Shown: piece after piece, positions 32,071-40,810 of the stretch
How positions within the stretch are numbered: position 1 is the first letter of the stretch
Layout: every line of letters begins with the position of its first letter
Origin: Kibdelosporangium philippinense
GTDB taxonomy: Bacteria > Actinomycetota > Actinomycetes > Mycobacteriales > Pseudonocardiaceae
NCBI RefSeq assembly: GCF_021390435.2
Contig: NZ_JAJVCN010000003.1
Span: 806,001-870,000 of the forward strand
Direction of reading: 5' to 3'
Length of the DNA: 64,000 nt
The notes under the pieces: model-generated
What the model saw: the letters and a program-made list of their open reading frames with translations, nothing else
Databases searched by the model: none
What the model was told of the DNA's origin: nothing
Position numbers and translations under genes: made by a program

Positions 32071-34740
32071 ATGGACGCATTCCCGCCCGCGGTACACCGG
32101 ACGATCTTCGTTGCCGACGTCGAAGGGTTCGGAGCGCGGCGCCGGACGAATCCGGTCCAGGTCGCGATCCGCGAAGGGCTTTATCGAGTGCTGCGCGAGG
32201 CATTCGACGCCGCCGGGATTCGCTGGGAAGACTGCTATCGGGAAGACCGCGGCGACGGTGTGCTTGTCCTGATCTTTCCGGGCGTACCAAAACACCTTGT
32301 GGCGGCACGATTGCCCGACCAGTTGAGCGCCGCGTTGCGGCGGCACAACCGGGGATGTACCGAGGTCGTTCGTATTCGGCTGCGGGTCGCGGTCCATGCG
32401 GGCGAGGTGCATCACGACACGCACGGAGTGGTCGGTACGGCGATCAATCTCGCTTTCCGGTTGCTGGACGCCGCCGCGGTGAAGTCGGCCCTTGCGGCCT
32501 CGCCAGGCGTTATCGCGTTGATCGCCTCGGAGTGGTTCTTCGAAGAGGTCATCCGGCACGACCCGGCGAGCAATCCAGCCACGTATCAACGGGTCTGGGT
32601 TGCCGTAAAGGAAACACACACCACAGCCTGGATCAGGCTGCCTGACCAGCCCAGCCCCGAAAACGAAGTCGTGATGACCGGCGAGAGGCGCAGTCTTCCG
32701 GTTGAGCTGACGAGTTTCGTCGGTCGTACGGCGGAGGTCGCCGAGATCAAGCGGTTGTTGTCGGAGTCCCGCCTGGTAACTCTCACCGGTCCCGGCGGCG
32801 TGGGAAAGACAAGGATCGCGTTGCGTGTGGCGGCGGAACTGCGCAATTCCTATCCCGATGGTGTCTATCTGGTGGAACTGTCCGGGTTGCGGGACCCGCA
32901 GTTGTTGACCTACACGCTGGCGGCCGCCATGGGATTGCCGGGGCAGACGGCTCGTCCGGCGATCGACGTCCTTGCCGATTATCTGAAAACCAAACGAGTT
33001 CTGCTCGTCCTGGACACCTGCGAACACATCATCGACCCGTGCGCGACGCTTGTCGATGTTCTGCTGCGGACGACCACCGCTGTGGATGTGCTGATCACCA
33101 GTCGCCAGCCGCTTGATTCGACCGGCGAACGCATCCTCTCGATCAGGCCAATGCCGGTCCCCCAGGGTGGTGAGCCCTTTGGCCGCTACGACGCGTTGAC
33201 ATTGTTCGCCGATCGGGCAGCCGTGGTGCTGCCGGAGTTCGCGGTGACCGAAGAGAATTGGGCAGTCGTCGCCGCGGTGTGCCGTCGGCTCGATGGCATT
33301 CCGCTCGCTATCGAGCTCGCGGTAGTGCGGCTGCGGGTGTTTTCGCTCGATCAGATGGTGTCACTGCTCGATGACCGGTTCCGGTTGCTCACCAGGAATC
33401 GACGTACGGCGCCGCACAGGCAGCAGACGCTGCGTACCGCGATCGATTGGAGCTATGAGCTCTGCACGCCTGAGGAGCAGCTGCTGTGGGCCCGATTGGC
33501 GGTGTTCCCAGCCGATTTCGACGTGCCCGCCGCGCGGCAGATCTGCGCGAACGGAAAACTGGCAGCTCGTCAAATTCTCGAACACCTGGCCGACTTGGTG
33601 GACAAGTCAGTTGTCGTCCGGGTGGAAACCAGTGTGGGAACGCGATATCGCCTGTTGGACACCATCCGCGAGTACGGCCGCGAACGAATGGCCACACTCG
33701 GCGAAGAAGTGGAACTCCGTCGGCAGCATTGCGAGTTCTATTCGGCCATGGCACAACGGTTCGACGCGGAATGGCTTGGCTCGGCACAGGTTGCGTGGAC
33801 TCAGTTGCTGAATGCCGAACGCCCGAATCTGCGGATGGCCATGGATTTCTGCTTCAGTGAACCAGGTGAGGCGATGGCCGGACTCACTATGGCGACCACA
33901 TTGTGGGGATATTGGCTGTGCTCCGCACGGCTGTCAGAGGGGCGTTACTGGTTCGATCGAGGACTGGGACTTCTGCCTGAACCAACGCCGATCCGGGCGC
34001 GGGCACTGTGGCTGACCGGCTGGTTCGCGATCGCTCAGGGCGAGCACCCGGCAGGCGAACCGTTGTTCGCGGAATCCAGGGCGATCGCGGAACAGATTGG
34101 CGACGATTCCGCCGTCGCCTATGCCATCCAATACCTTGGTGGCCTCGCCATGTTTCAAGGTGATTCCGCGCGTAGCCTCGTGCTGTACGAGGACGCACTG
34201 ACCCGGCTGCGAACCCTTGGCGACCGTCCCGGTCTGGTGATCATCACGTTTCAGCTGGGCTTGTGCCTTGTCCTCAACGGCCATCTCGATCGAGCCCTCG
34301 CCGCGTGCGATGAATCCCTCCTGATCAACGGTGACAACGACGAGCGATGGTGCCGAGGCTGGGCCCTGTACATCAAGGGCCTCGCATTCTGGCTGGTCGG
34401 CGACTACTCCGACAGCGTCGAGATGATCATGGCCAGCCTGCGGATGAAACACGAACTCGGCGACATCCAAGGCATCGCGCACTGCCTTGACGTGCTCGGC
34501 TGGGGCGCCGCACAGCAAGCCCGGCACGAGCGGGCTGCCTGGCTGCTGGGTGCGGCGCAGCCGCTGTGGCAGAAGATCGGGGTGCCACTGTTCGGCGCGG
34601 AGCTCCTGCAGAACTACCACCGTGCGGCCGAAAAGCAGGCGCAGGAGGTGCTCGGGCAGGACACGTACGCGGCGATCTTCCACGCTGGCACGAAACTCAC
34701 GGTGGACCAGTCGGTGAAACTCGCGACCGAGGACGAGTGA
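32071..34740 (+). CDS. Cyclase-like / STAND NTPase / TPR signalling protein
   Basis: 889-aa cytoplasmic protein. Residues 8-185 resemble a class III nucleotidyl cyclase-like domain (FVADVEGFG metal-binding strand, EDRGDGVLVLI, VHAGEVHHD, VGTAINLAFRLLDAA). The STAND/NB-ARC NTPase follows, with GPGGVGKT at 240-247, VLLVLDTCEHI as Walker B and CRRLDGIPLAIELA as the GLPL-like block. From about 560 onward are tetratricopeptide-type helices (SRAIAEQIGDDSAVAYAIQY). This is the architecture of AfsR/LuxR-type ATPase regulators, but I find no HTH at either end, so it may signal through proteins or nucleotides and not DNA. ATG 32071 lies just downstream of a hairpin. Target unknown. Confidence 0.75.
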   Translation: MDAFPPAVHRTIFVADVEGFGARRRTNPVQVAIREGLYRVLREAFDAAGIRWEDCYREDRGDGVLVLIFPGVPKHLVAARLPDQLSAALRRHNRGCTEVVRIRLRVAVHAGEVHHDTHGVVGTAINLAFRLLDAAAVKSALAASPGVIALIASEWFFEEVIRHDPASNPATYQRVWVAVKETHTTAWIRLPDQPSPENEVVMTGERRSLPVELTSFVGRTAEVAEIKRLLSESRLVTLTGPGGVGKTRIALRVAAELRNSYPDGVYLVELSGLRDPQLLTYTLAAAMGLPGQTARPAIDVLADYLKTKRVLLVLDTCEHIIDPCATLVDVLLRTTTAVDVLITSRQPLDSTGERILSIRPMPVPQGGEPFGRYDALTLFADRAAVVLPEFAVTEENWAVVAAVCRRLDGIPLAIELAVVRLRVFSLDQMVSLLDDRFRLLTRNRRTAPHRQQTLRTAIDWSYELCTPEEQLLWARLAVFPADFDVPAARQICANGKLAARQILEHLADLVDKSVVVRVETSVGTRYRLLDTIREYGRERMATLGEEVELRRQHCEFYSAMAQRFDAEWLGSAQVAWTQLLNAERPNLRMAMDFCFSEPGEAMAGLTMATTLWGYWLCSARLSEGRYWFDRGLGLLPEPTPIRARALWLTGWFAIAQGEHPAGEPLFAESRAIAEQIGDDSAVAYAIQYLGGLAMFQGDSARSLVLYEDALTRLRTLGDRPGLVIITFQLGLCLVLNGHLDRALAACDESLLINGDNDERWCRGWALYIKGLAFWLVGDYSDSVEMIMASLRMKHELGDIQGIAHCLDVLGWGAAQQARHERAAWLLGAAQPLWQKIGVPLFGAELLQNYHRAAEKQAQEVLGQDTYAAIFHAGTKLTVDQSVKLATEDE

Positions 34741-34844
34741 CAGATCCATGCCCTGTGGCTTCTCTTGTCCTTCTGATCATCCCTGTTCTATGTTGCCTTC
34801 GCGCGCATACATCGGATGCGAGCTCCGTTCTGAGAAGGGACGCG

Positions 34845-37151
34845 ATGAAGTCCATGCATCCGTCGTCCGCCCACACCTCCCGCCGAATCCGGGCATTTGC
34901 AGCCGTTATCGCAGGTTGCAGTGTTGTGTCACTGCACTTCACACCCTCGGCGGTCGCCACCGAGTCGACGTCAGACATCGGAGCTATGGTCCAGGTCGAC
35001 AACAGTCGACGGACGGTCGTCGAGGTCACGGATTTCGGCGCGGACCGCACCGGCAGGAAGGACTCGGCGGCTGGGATCGCCGCGGCCGTCGCGCACGCGA
35101 AGCGTCTCAACCGGCCGACGACCGTGCACTTCGCCCCTGGCACGTACCAGATCTACCCGGAGCGCGCCCCCAAGCGGGAGCTCTACATCAGCAACACGAT
35201 CGGCGCCGACCAGGCGTTGAAGACCAAGAGCATCGGCATCCTGGTCGAGGACATGCGTGATGTCGTCGTGGACGGCGGCGGCTCGACCATCATGAATCAC
35301 GGGTTCCAGACCGTGTTCGCGGCGATTCGCTCGACCGACGTGCGGTTCACCAACTTCAAGCAGGACTGGGTCGCCCCGAAGACGGTCGACATCACGGTGG
35401 CCGAAACCGGCGTCCGGGACGGGCGCGCCTACCGCGTCATCTCCGTGCCGCCGACCTATCCGTATGCCATCGAGGGCACCTCAGTGCGCTGGAATGGCGA
35501 GCGCAGCCCGGTGACCGGGCAGCCGTACTGGACCGGGACGAACTCGTTCAACTACGCGCAGGTGTACGACCCGGTGTCGAACAAGGCCCGGCGCATCTCG
35601 AACCAGGTCTTCAAGAACGTCGCCGAGATCACCGACCTCGGCAACCGCAAGCTGGAGATCGTCTACAGCAACGGTGTCCCGCCGACGGACAACGGCTACG
35701 TCTACGTGATGCGGGAAGACACCCGGGACACCGCGGCGGCCCTGTTCTGGGAATCGGCCAGGATTTCCGTCGACCACATGCGGCTCGGCTATCTGCACGG
35801 CTTCGGGATGGTCGGCCAGTTCAGCGAGGACATCACGGTCGACTCGGTCGTCTTCAAGACCGACCGGAAGACCGGTCGCATCACCTCCGGCTTCGCCGAC
35901 CACATCCAGATGTCCGGCGTCAAAGGAACTGTGCGCATCACCAACTGCGTGTTCGACAACCCGCAGGACGACCCGATCAACGTCCACGGCACGTATCTGA
36001 AAGTGACGGGCGCGGAGGGCAAACAGTTGCGGCTGGAGTACATGCACAACCAGACCTCGGGATTCCCGCAGTTCTATCCCGGCGACGTGATCGAGCTCGT
36101 CAGCAGCCGCACAATGCTTACGTTGCCCGGTGCGACGGCAACCGTCGTGTCGGTGGACGGTCCCACCGGGCGGAGCGTGCCACCGGGCGTCGATCCCGCG
36201 ACTTATCTACGCACCATGACCGTGGTGGTCGACCGTCCGTTGCCTGATGCGGTCATCGCGGCTCCGGGCGACTTCGCTGCGGAGAACGTCACCTATACGC
36301 CGTCGGTCGTGATCAAGAACAACACCTTCACGGCGGTGCCCACCCGCGGAATCCTTGTCACCACACGCAAACCCGTGCTGATCGAGGACAACCACTTCGA
36401 CGGCATGACCATGGCCAGCATCTACATCTCGTCGGACGCCCGCTCCTGGTACGAGTCCGGCCCGGTCCAGGATGTCGTCATCCGCGGCAACGTCTTCGAC
36501 CGCCCGGCGAGCCCGGTGATCTTCTTCGACCCAACCAACCAGGAAGTCGTGCCTGGACAACCGGTACACCGGAACGTGCGGATCGAAGACAACGACTTCA
36601 ACCTCATCTCCGGAACGGTGATCGGAGGCCGCAGCGTCGGCGATCTGACCTTCCGTGACAACCGGATCAACCACTACTCCGGCCTCCACCTGACCGGCCC
36701 AGATCGGCCGTTGTACGCCGGAAGCACCGCGAAACTCGCCACAGACGCGCCATCCCCATCCAGCACAGCGCCACTGTTCACATTCGACGGTGGCGACGAC
36801 ATCACCTTCGCCGGAAACCATTACGACAAAGGATTCAACCAACGCGTCAGCACAACCAACATGCCCGCCTCAGAGGTCACGGTCAGCGGCGACGCTCTAA
36901 CCCTGAACGCGGACAACATCACCAGCACGCCCGTGAGCGTGACCTACACGAGCTCAGCACCTTCCGTCGCCACTGTCGACAGCAACGGTGTGGTGACAGG
37001 GCACCGAAAGGGTCGGGCCGTGATCACGGCACAGGCGACGATCGGCGGCAAACGCGTCCGCTCCAACCCGTTGACGGTGTCGGTAGCGTCCATGCCTGAG
37101 GTTCCGAAAGGCCAGTCGGCTCACCTGCTCGTGAGTGGTTATCCGTGTTAG
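34845..37151 (+). CDS. GH110-type alpha-1,3-galactosidase with C-terminal Ig-like domain
   Basis: Secreted 768-aa right-handed beta-helix enzyme. GAAGGGA lies before the ATG and a signal peptide ends near residue 38. VVEVTDFGADRTGRKDSAAG is the usual beta-helix cap. The segment GFADHIQMSGVKGTVRITNC and then DDPINVHGTYLKV, with paired Asp residues and His, matches the GH110 alpha-1,3-galactosidase family (blood-group-B-cleaving type). Later rungs (VIRGNVFDRPAS, VRIEDNDFNLIS) complete the helix. Residues about 665-755 form a Big2-like Ig domain (VTYTSSAPSVATVDSNGVVT). The last residues, LLVSGYPC, are encoded by the 46-bp palindrome copy 2. The substrate in soil is probably alpha-galactosyl polysaccharide. 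Confidence 0.78.
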   Translation: MKSMHPSSAHTSRRIRAFAAVIAGCSVVSLHFTPSAVATESTSDIGAMVQVDNSRRTVVEVTDFGADRTGRKDSAAGIAAAVAHAKRLNRPTTVHFAPGTYQIYPERAPKRELYISNTIGADQALKTKSIGILVEDMRDVVVDGGGSTIMNHGFQTVFAAIRSTDVRFTNFKQDWVAPKTVDITVAETGVRDGRAYRVISVPPTYPYAIEGTSVRWNGERSPVTGQPYWTGTNSFNYAQVYDPVSNKARRISNQVFKNVAEITDLGNRKLEIVYSNGVPPTDNGYVYVMREDTRDTAAALFWESARISVDHMRLGYLHGFGMVGQFSEDITVDSVVFKTDRKTGRITSGFADHIQMSGVKGTVRITNCVFDNPQDDPINVHGTYLKVTGAEGKQLRLEYMHNQTSGFPQFYPGDVIELVSSRTMLTLPGATATVVSVDGPTGRSVPPGVDPATYLRTMTVVVDRPLPDAVIAAPGDFAAENVTYTPSVVIKNNTFTAVPTRGILVTTRKPVLIEDNHFDGMTMASIYISSDARSWYESGPVQDVVIRGNVFDRPASPVIFFDPTNQEVVPGQPVHRNVRIEDNDFNLISGTVIGGRSVGDLTFRDNRINHYSGLHLTGPDRPLYAGSTAKLATDAPSPSSTAPLFTFDGGDDITFAGNHYDKGFNQRVSTTNMPASEVTVSGDALTLNADNITSTPVSVTYTSSAPSVATVDSNGVVTGHRKGRAVITAQATIGGKRVRSNPLTVSVASMPEVPKGQSAHLLVSGYPC

Positions 37152-37173
37152 AACACGGATAACCACTCACGAG
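37128..37173. repeat. 46-bp palindromic repeat, copy 2
   Basis: Perfect palindrome with 22-nt arms: outer CTCGTGAGTGGTT, inner ATCCGT, centre GTTAGAAC. It overlaps the last eight codons and stop of the GH110 gene and probably serves as its terminator. Confidence 0.85.
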
Positions 37174-37274
37174 GCTTCCCCCTAAAGCGTGAGTCGTTTT
37201 CGCCGATACCTGTCACCGTAGGTAGGGTCGGGTTACGTCAGGACAGACTGCTGATGCGTAGGGGAGAAATTCTT

Positions 37275-39131
37275 ATGCGGCATCGCCGGAAGCCGACCGG
37301 ACTGCTGATTTCGCTCACCGCCGCCACGGCTCTGACAGCATGCTCGAGTGACACCGACGGGGCGACCAAGTCGCTGGACGCCTTCCTGGCCGCGTGGCGC
37401 GGCGGCACGATTCCTGGCAATGAGCAGCAGTATCAGCGGTTGACCGACAGGTTGGGCACTCGTACCCCGGAGTTGACTGCCGACAAGGTCACTGTCGACG
37501 GCGACAACGCCTCCGCTCCGGTGAATGTCACTTGGTCTCTGGGTGGTGGGGTTCGCTGGCAGTACCCGACGACCGTTCGATTGACCCAGCGCGACGGTAA
37601 TTGGCAGGTGGATTGGACTCCTGCCACCGTGCACCCTGATCTCGCTCCGGGGAGCCAGCTTGTGCGCAGGCAGGGCGAGCAGGAGCGCGGGTCGATCATG
37701 AATGCCGCTGGCGAAGCGATTACGAAGCCACAGCCTGTGGTGGTGGTCGGGGTCAAACGCAGTGCTGTCACCGATCCTGACAAGCTTGCCAAGGATCTTG
37801 GGGCCGCCCTCGCTGCCGACGGCGTTGACACGAGCGGGCTGCCCAAGCGGATCAACGAGGCCAAGCCGGATGCCTTCGTTTCGGTCATCACCTTGCGCAA
37901 GGAGCGGTATTCCCAGATACGAGCGCAGATCCGCGACCTTCCTGGCACGGTGTTCCGGGAAGAAACCCGGGTTCTGGCGCCCACAAGGGAGTACGCCCGC
38001 GCGTTGCTTGGTTCGGTTGGCCCGGTTACCAAAGACCAATTGGACCGCAATCCTGGCAAGTATGTGACAGGTGATGAGGTCGGGCAGGGTGGTCTGCAGC
38101 AGCGGTACGACGACCTCTTGCGGGGCGCCCCTGCGGTGACTGTCTCAGCAGTCGCCGACAAGCCCGGTGACACGGGCAAAGAGTTGTTCCGCAACGAAGC
38201 CAAGCCTGGCTCGCCGCTGCGAACCACGATCGACAACAAGGTGCAGACGGCCGCGGACGCTGCTGTGGCACCGGAAGCCAAGAAGGCTGCCCTCGTCGCG
38301 GTTCGTATCTCCGACGGCGCTGTGCTCGGTGTGGCCAACTCCCCCAGCGCTGGCGCGCAGAACCTGGCCATGGAAGCCAAGGTTCCGCCGGGGTCAACGT
38401 TCAAAATGATCAGCGCGCTCACTCTGCTTGATTCCGGTGCGGTGGATCTGGATCAGCAGGTGCCGTGCCCAGCCACCACGACCGTGGAAGGGCGCAGCTT
38501 CAAGAACGCGTGGAACGGCGGCCTCGACAACGCCACCTTCCGCAGTGCCTTCGCGAACTCGTGCAATACCGCTTTCGTCGCACTGGCGCCAAAGCTCGGC
38601 TCGGATGGTCTGGCCAAGACCGCGAAACCGCTCGGCATAGGCGAACCGTGGGACCTTGGCGCGGATATGTACGCGGGCTCCGTGCCCGCTGGCGGCAGTG
38701 CCGTCGACCAAGCCGCCGCTTCCTTCGGGCAGGGCAAGACTGTGGTGAGCCCGATCGTGATCGCGGGTGCCACTGCTGGTGTGGCCGCGGGTCAGTGGCG
38801 TCAGCCCAAATTGGTGCTCGAACCCGCGCCAGCCAAGCCTGCCGCCGATGGTCCACAGCTCAACGCGGGGTCGCTGGAGAAGTTGCGCACCATGATGCGT
38901 GAAGTGATCACCGCGGGATCTGCCAAGGCGCTCAACGGTGTCAAGGGCGGCCCGGTGTCCGGCAAGACCGGCACAGCGGAGTACGGCACCGAGAACCCGC
39001 CGCGCAGCCACAGCTGGTTCACCGGCTGGCAGGGCGATATCGCGTTCGCGGTCTTCGTCGAAGACGGCGGCAACGAGGCCAGCTTGGCCGTCTCCGCGGC
39101 CAAGCGTTTCCTCACCGCCGTCAACTCCTAA
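37275..39131 (+). CDS. Lipoprotein penicillin-binding protein (class B, MecA-like N-terminus)
   Basis: 618-aa D,D-transpeptidase that cross-links peptidoglycan outside the membrane. A lipobox LTAC gives lipid-modified Cys23. Residues about 30-120 are an NTF2-like (MecA_N) domain, followed by a PBP dimerisation region. The transpeptidase has all motifs: STFK with Ser374, SCN at 429-431 and KTGTAEYG with KTG at 564-566. Placed at the edge of the clavulanic-acid-type cluster, it is a natural candidate for self-protection, like the pbp genes next to the S. clavuligerus cluster. ATG 37275 is chosen because GGGGAGA lies 8 nt upstream; ATG 37254 would put that site in the coding region. It converges on oppA1 with a 5-bp gap. 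Confidence 0.88.
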   Translation: MRHRRKPTGLLISLTAATALTACSSDTDGATKSLDAFLAAWRGGTIPGNEQQYQRLTDRLGTRTPELTADKVTVDGDNASAPVNVTWSLGGGVRWQYPTTVRLTQRDGNWQVDWTPATVHPDLAPGSQLVRRQGEQERGSIMNAAGEAITKPQPVVVVGVKRSAVTDPDKLAKDLGAALAADGVDTSGLPKRINEAKPDAFVSVITLRKERYSQIRAQIRDLPGTVFREETRVLAPTREYARALLGSVGPVTKDQLDRNPGKYVTGDEVGQGGLQQRYDDLLRGAPAVTVSAVADKPGDTGKELFRNEAKPGSPLRTTIDNKVQTAADAAVAPEAKKAALVAVRISDGAVLGVANSPSAGAQNLAMEAKVPPGSTFKMISALTLLDSGAVDLDQQVPCPATTTVEGRSFKNAWNGGLDNATFRSAFANSCNTAFVALAPKLGSDGLAKTAKPLGIGEPWDLGADMYAGSVPAGGSAVDQAAASFGQGKTVVSPIVIAGATAGVAAGQWRQPKLVLEPAPAKPAADGPQLNAGSLEKLRTMMREVITAGSAKALNGVKGGPVSGKTGTAEYGTENPPRSHSWFTGWQGDIAFAVFVEDGGNEASLAVSAAKRFLTAVNS

Positions 39132-39136
39132 GTGGA

Positions 39137-40783
39137 TTAGTCGTTCGCGCCCATGCCGACGTAGTCGTACATGCCGAACGACCCCGTCACGTAGACGTTG
39201 GTGGCGTGCGGGTCCCGGTACAGCAGAGACCGCGGGTACAGATAGGGCACGATCACCGCGTGCTCCATGGTCAGCCGGTCGATCTTGTGCCAGATCGCCG
39301 CCCGCTCAGCCTGATCCGTGCAGTTCGCACCGCGATCGAGCAGATCGTTGATCTCCGGGTCGTCCAGCTCGCCCATGTTCTGGTTGCCGCGCTCCTTGAT
39401 CGCCCTTCCGTCGACGATCTGCTGCAGGAACCCATATCCGTCAGGGAAATCGGCACCCCAGCCGAACATGATGATCCCGATCCCGTTCTCGGCGAGGTAT
39501 GCCGGGCAGCCGCCGTACCGGTCGAAGTAGTCACCGGACGGGTGACCGACCACTTCGGCCTCGATCCCGACCTTGGCAAGCCCGGCGGCGAGCGCCTCGG
39601 CGGCACGGTATTCCTTGAGACGGTCGGTACGTGCGGCGATCTTTGTCCGGAAGCCTTGCGGCATACCGGCTTTGGCGAGTTCGGCGCGAGCCGCGTCGAG
39701 GTCGCCAGTGCCGTCCTCGCCGACCGGATAGCGGTCGAACGGCTGGTATCCGTCGATCGTCGGCGGCAGGATGGTCGTAGCGAGGTCGCCGCCGACCGAT
39801 CCGCCATACGCGAGCTGCATCGCCACCTTGTCCGTGGCGTACTGCACGGCACGGCGGCAGTGCACGTTGTCGAATGGCGCGATCTTGCTGGAAATACAGT
39901 AGATCCAGGTAAACCCGGTCAACGGGTTGTCCGCATTGGACTTCATGGCCGGGTCGGACAGTATGCGTTCCTGTGTGGAGGGTTGCACGCCGAAGCCGGC
40001 GAGGTCGATGTGCGCCTCGCCGTCAAGCAGCATGCGATCCACCTCGTGCGGCTCCGCGCCAAGCACGACCTCGACGCGCTCGGCGCGCTGCTTGCGCACC
40101 GGATCCGTCGCCGGATCCCAGTGCGGGTTGCGCTCAAGCACGACCAGCTTTCCCTGGTCATAGCTCGAAACCCGATAGGGCCCACTGGATACCGGACGGA
40201 GGCGGTAGTCCGCGCCGGTGTCAGCCGAGCGTGGCACCGGTGTGGTGCTTGGCATCGTGGCAAGCAGGTCGAGACCGGCGAACGGCTGCTGGAGACGGAA
40301 GACCAGGGTGCGCTCGTCGGGCACCTCCAGCGTCGTCGGACCGTCCACAGTGGGCTCACGCCACGGGCCGCCGTAGTCGGTGCCGAGCAGTTGGCGGAAG
40401 TAGGTCGGGCCCGCGCCGAGAACGTCGGTGCCGTAGTTGCTTCTGGCGATCGCGTACTTGATGTCGGCCGCGGTGATCGGGCTGCCGTCCTCGAAGGTGA
40501 GCCCGGGCCGTAGCCGGTATGTCCACGTCCGTCCGCCGTCGGACACCTCGCCCAACGACTCGGCCAGGTCTGGCACGAGCCGTTGCCCTGCTTTGCCTGG
40601 CACGGTGTCGAAAGTGACCAGTGTCCGGCCGATGAAACGGAGGAAGTTCCAGGTGTACGCGTAGTAGGTGTTGCCGGGATCCAACGAGTCGAAGTCGTCG
40701 GTACGGACCAGCCGCAGTGTGCCGCCCATCCGGTCGGTTGGGTTGACAACACCGCGCACAGCCGCGTTGAAGCCGTCGGTCAT
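39137..40783 (-). CDS. oppA1: Oligopeptide-binding-like protein OppA1 (clavulanic acid cluster)
   Basis: 548-aa family 5 extracellular solute-binding-fold protein, homologous in type and context to OppA1 (orf7) of the clavulanic acid cluster, which is required for clavulanate formation. Conserved family blocks include DDFDSLDPGNTYYAYTW, GRTWTYRLRPGLTFEDG, VSSGPYRVSSY, NPHWDPATDPVRK and DNVHCRRAVQYATDK. There is no signal peptide or lipobox: the protein starts directly with MTDGFNAAVRGVVNPTDRMG, so it looks cytoplasmic. Its paralogue OppA2 in this cluster shares that start pattern. It therefore probably handles a pathway intermediate inside the cell instead of feeding an ABC importer; no transporter genes are nearby. 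GAGGAAG precedes the ATG. It follows claR by 27 bp. Confidence 0.85.
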   Translation of the reverse strand: MTDGFNAAVRGVVNPTDRMGGTLRLVRTDDFDSLDPGNTYYAYTWNFLRFIGRTLVTFDTVPGKAGQRLVPDLAESLGEVSDGGRTWTYRLRPGLTFEDGSPITAADIKYAIARSNYGTDVLGAGPTYFRQLLGTDYGGPWREPTVDGPTTLEVPDERTLVFRLQQPFAGLDLLATMPSTTPVPRSADTGADYRLRPVSSGPYRVSSYDQGKLVVLERNPHWDPATDPVRKQRAERVEVVLGAEPHEVDRMLLDGEAHIDLAGFGVQPSTQERILSDPAMKSNADNPLTGFTWIYCISSKIAPFDNVHCRRAVQYATDKVAMQLAYGGSVGGDLATTILPPTIDGYQPFDRYPVGEDGTGDLDAARAELAKAGMPQGFRTKIAARTDRLKEYRAAEALAAGLAKVGIEAEVVGHPSGDYFDRYGGCPAYLAENGIGIIMFGWGADFPDGYGFLQQIVDGRAIKERGNQNMGELDDPEINDLLDRGANCTDQAERAAIWHKIDRLTMEHAVIVPYLYPRSLLYRDPHATNVYVTGSFGMYDYVGMGAND

Positions 40784-40810
40784 CTCAGTTCTTCCTCACT
40801 ATCGCAGACG

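Noticed and set aside
39206..40513. 435-codon plus-strand frame opposite oppA1
   Set aside because: It shows no domain or ribosome site, and the opposite strand is a clear solute-binding-fold gene.
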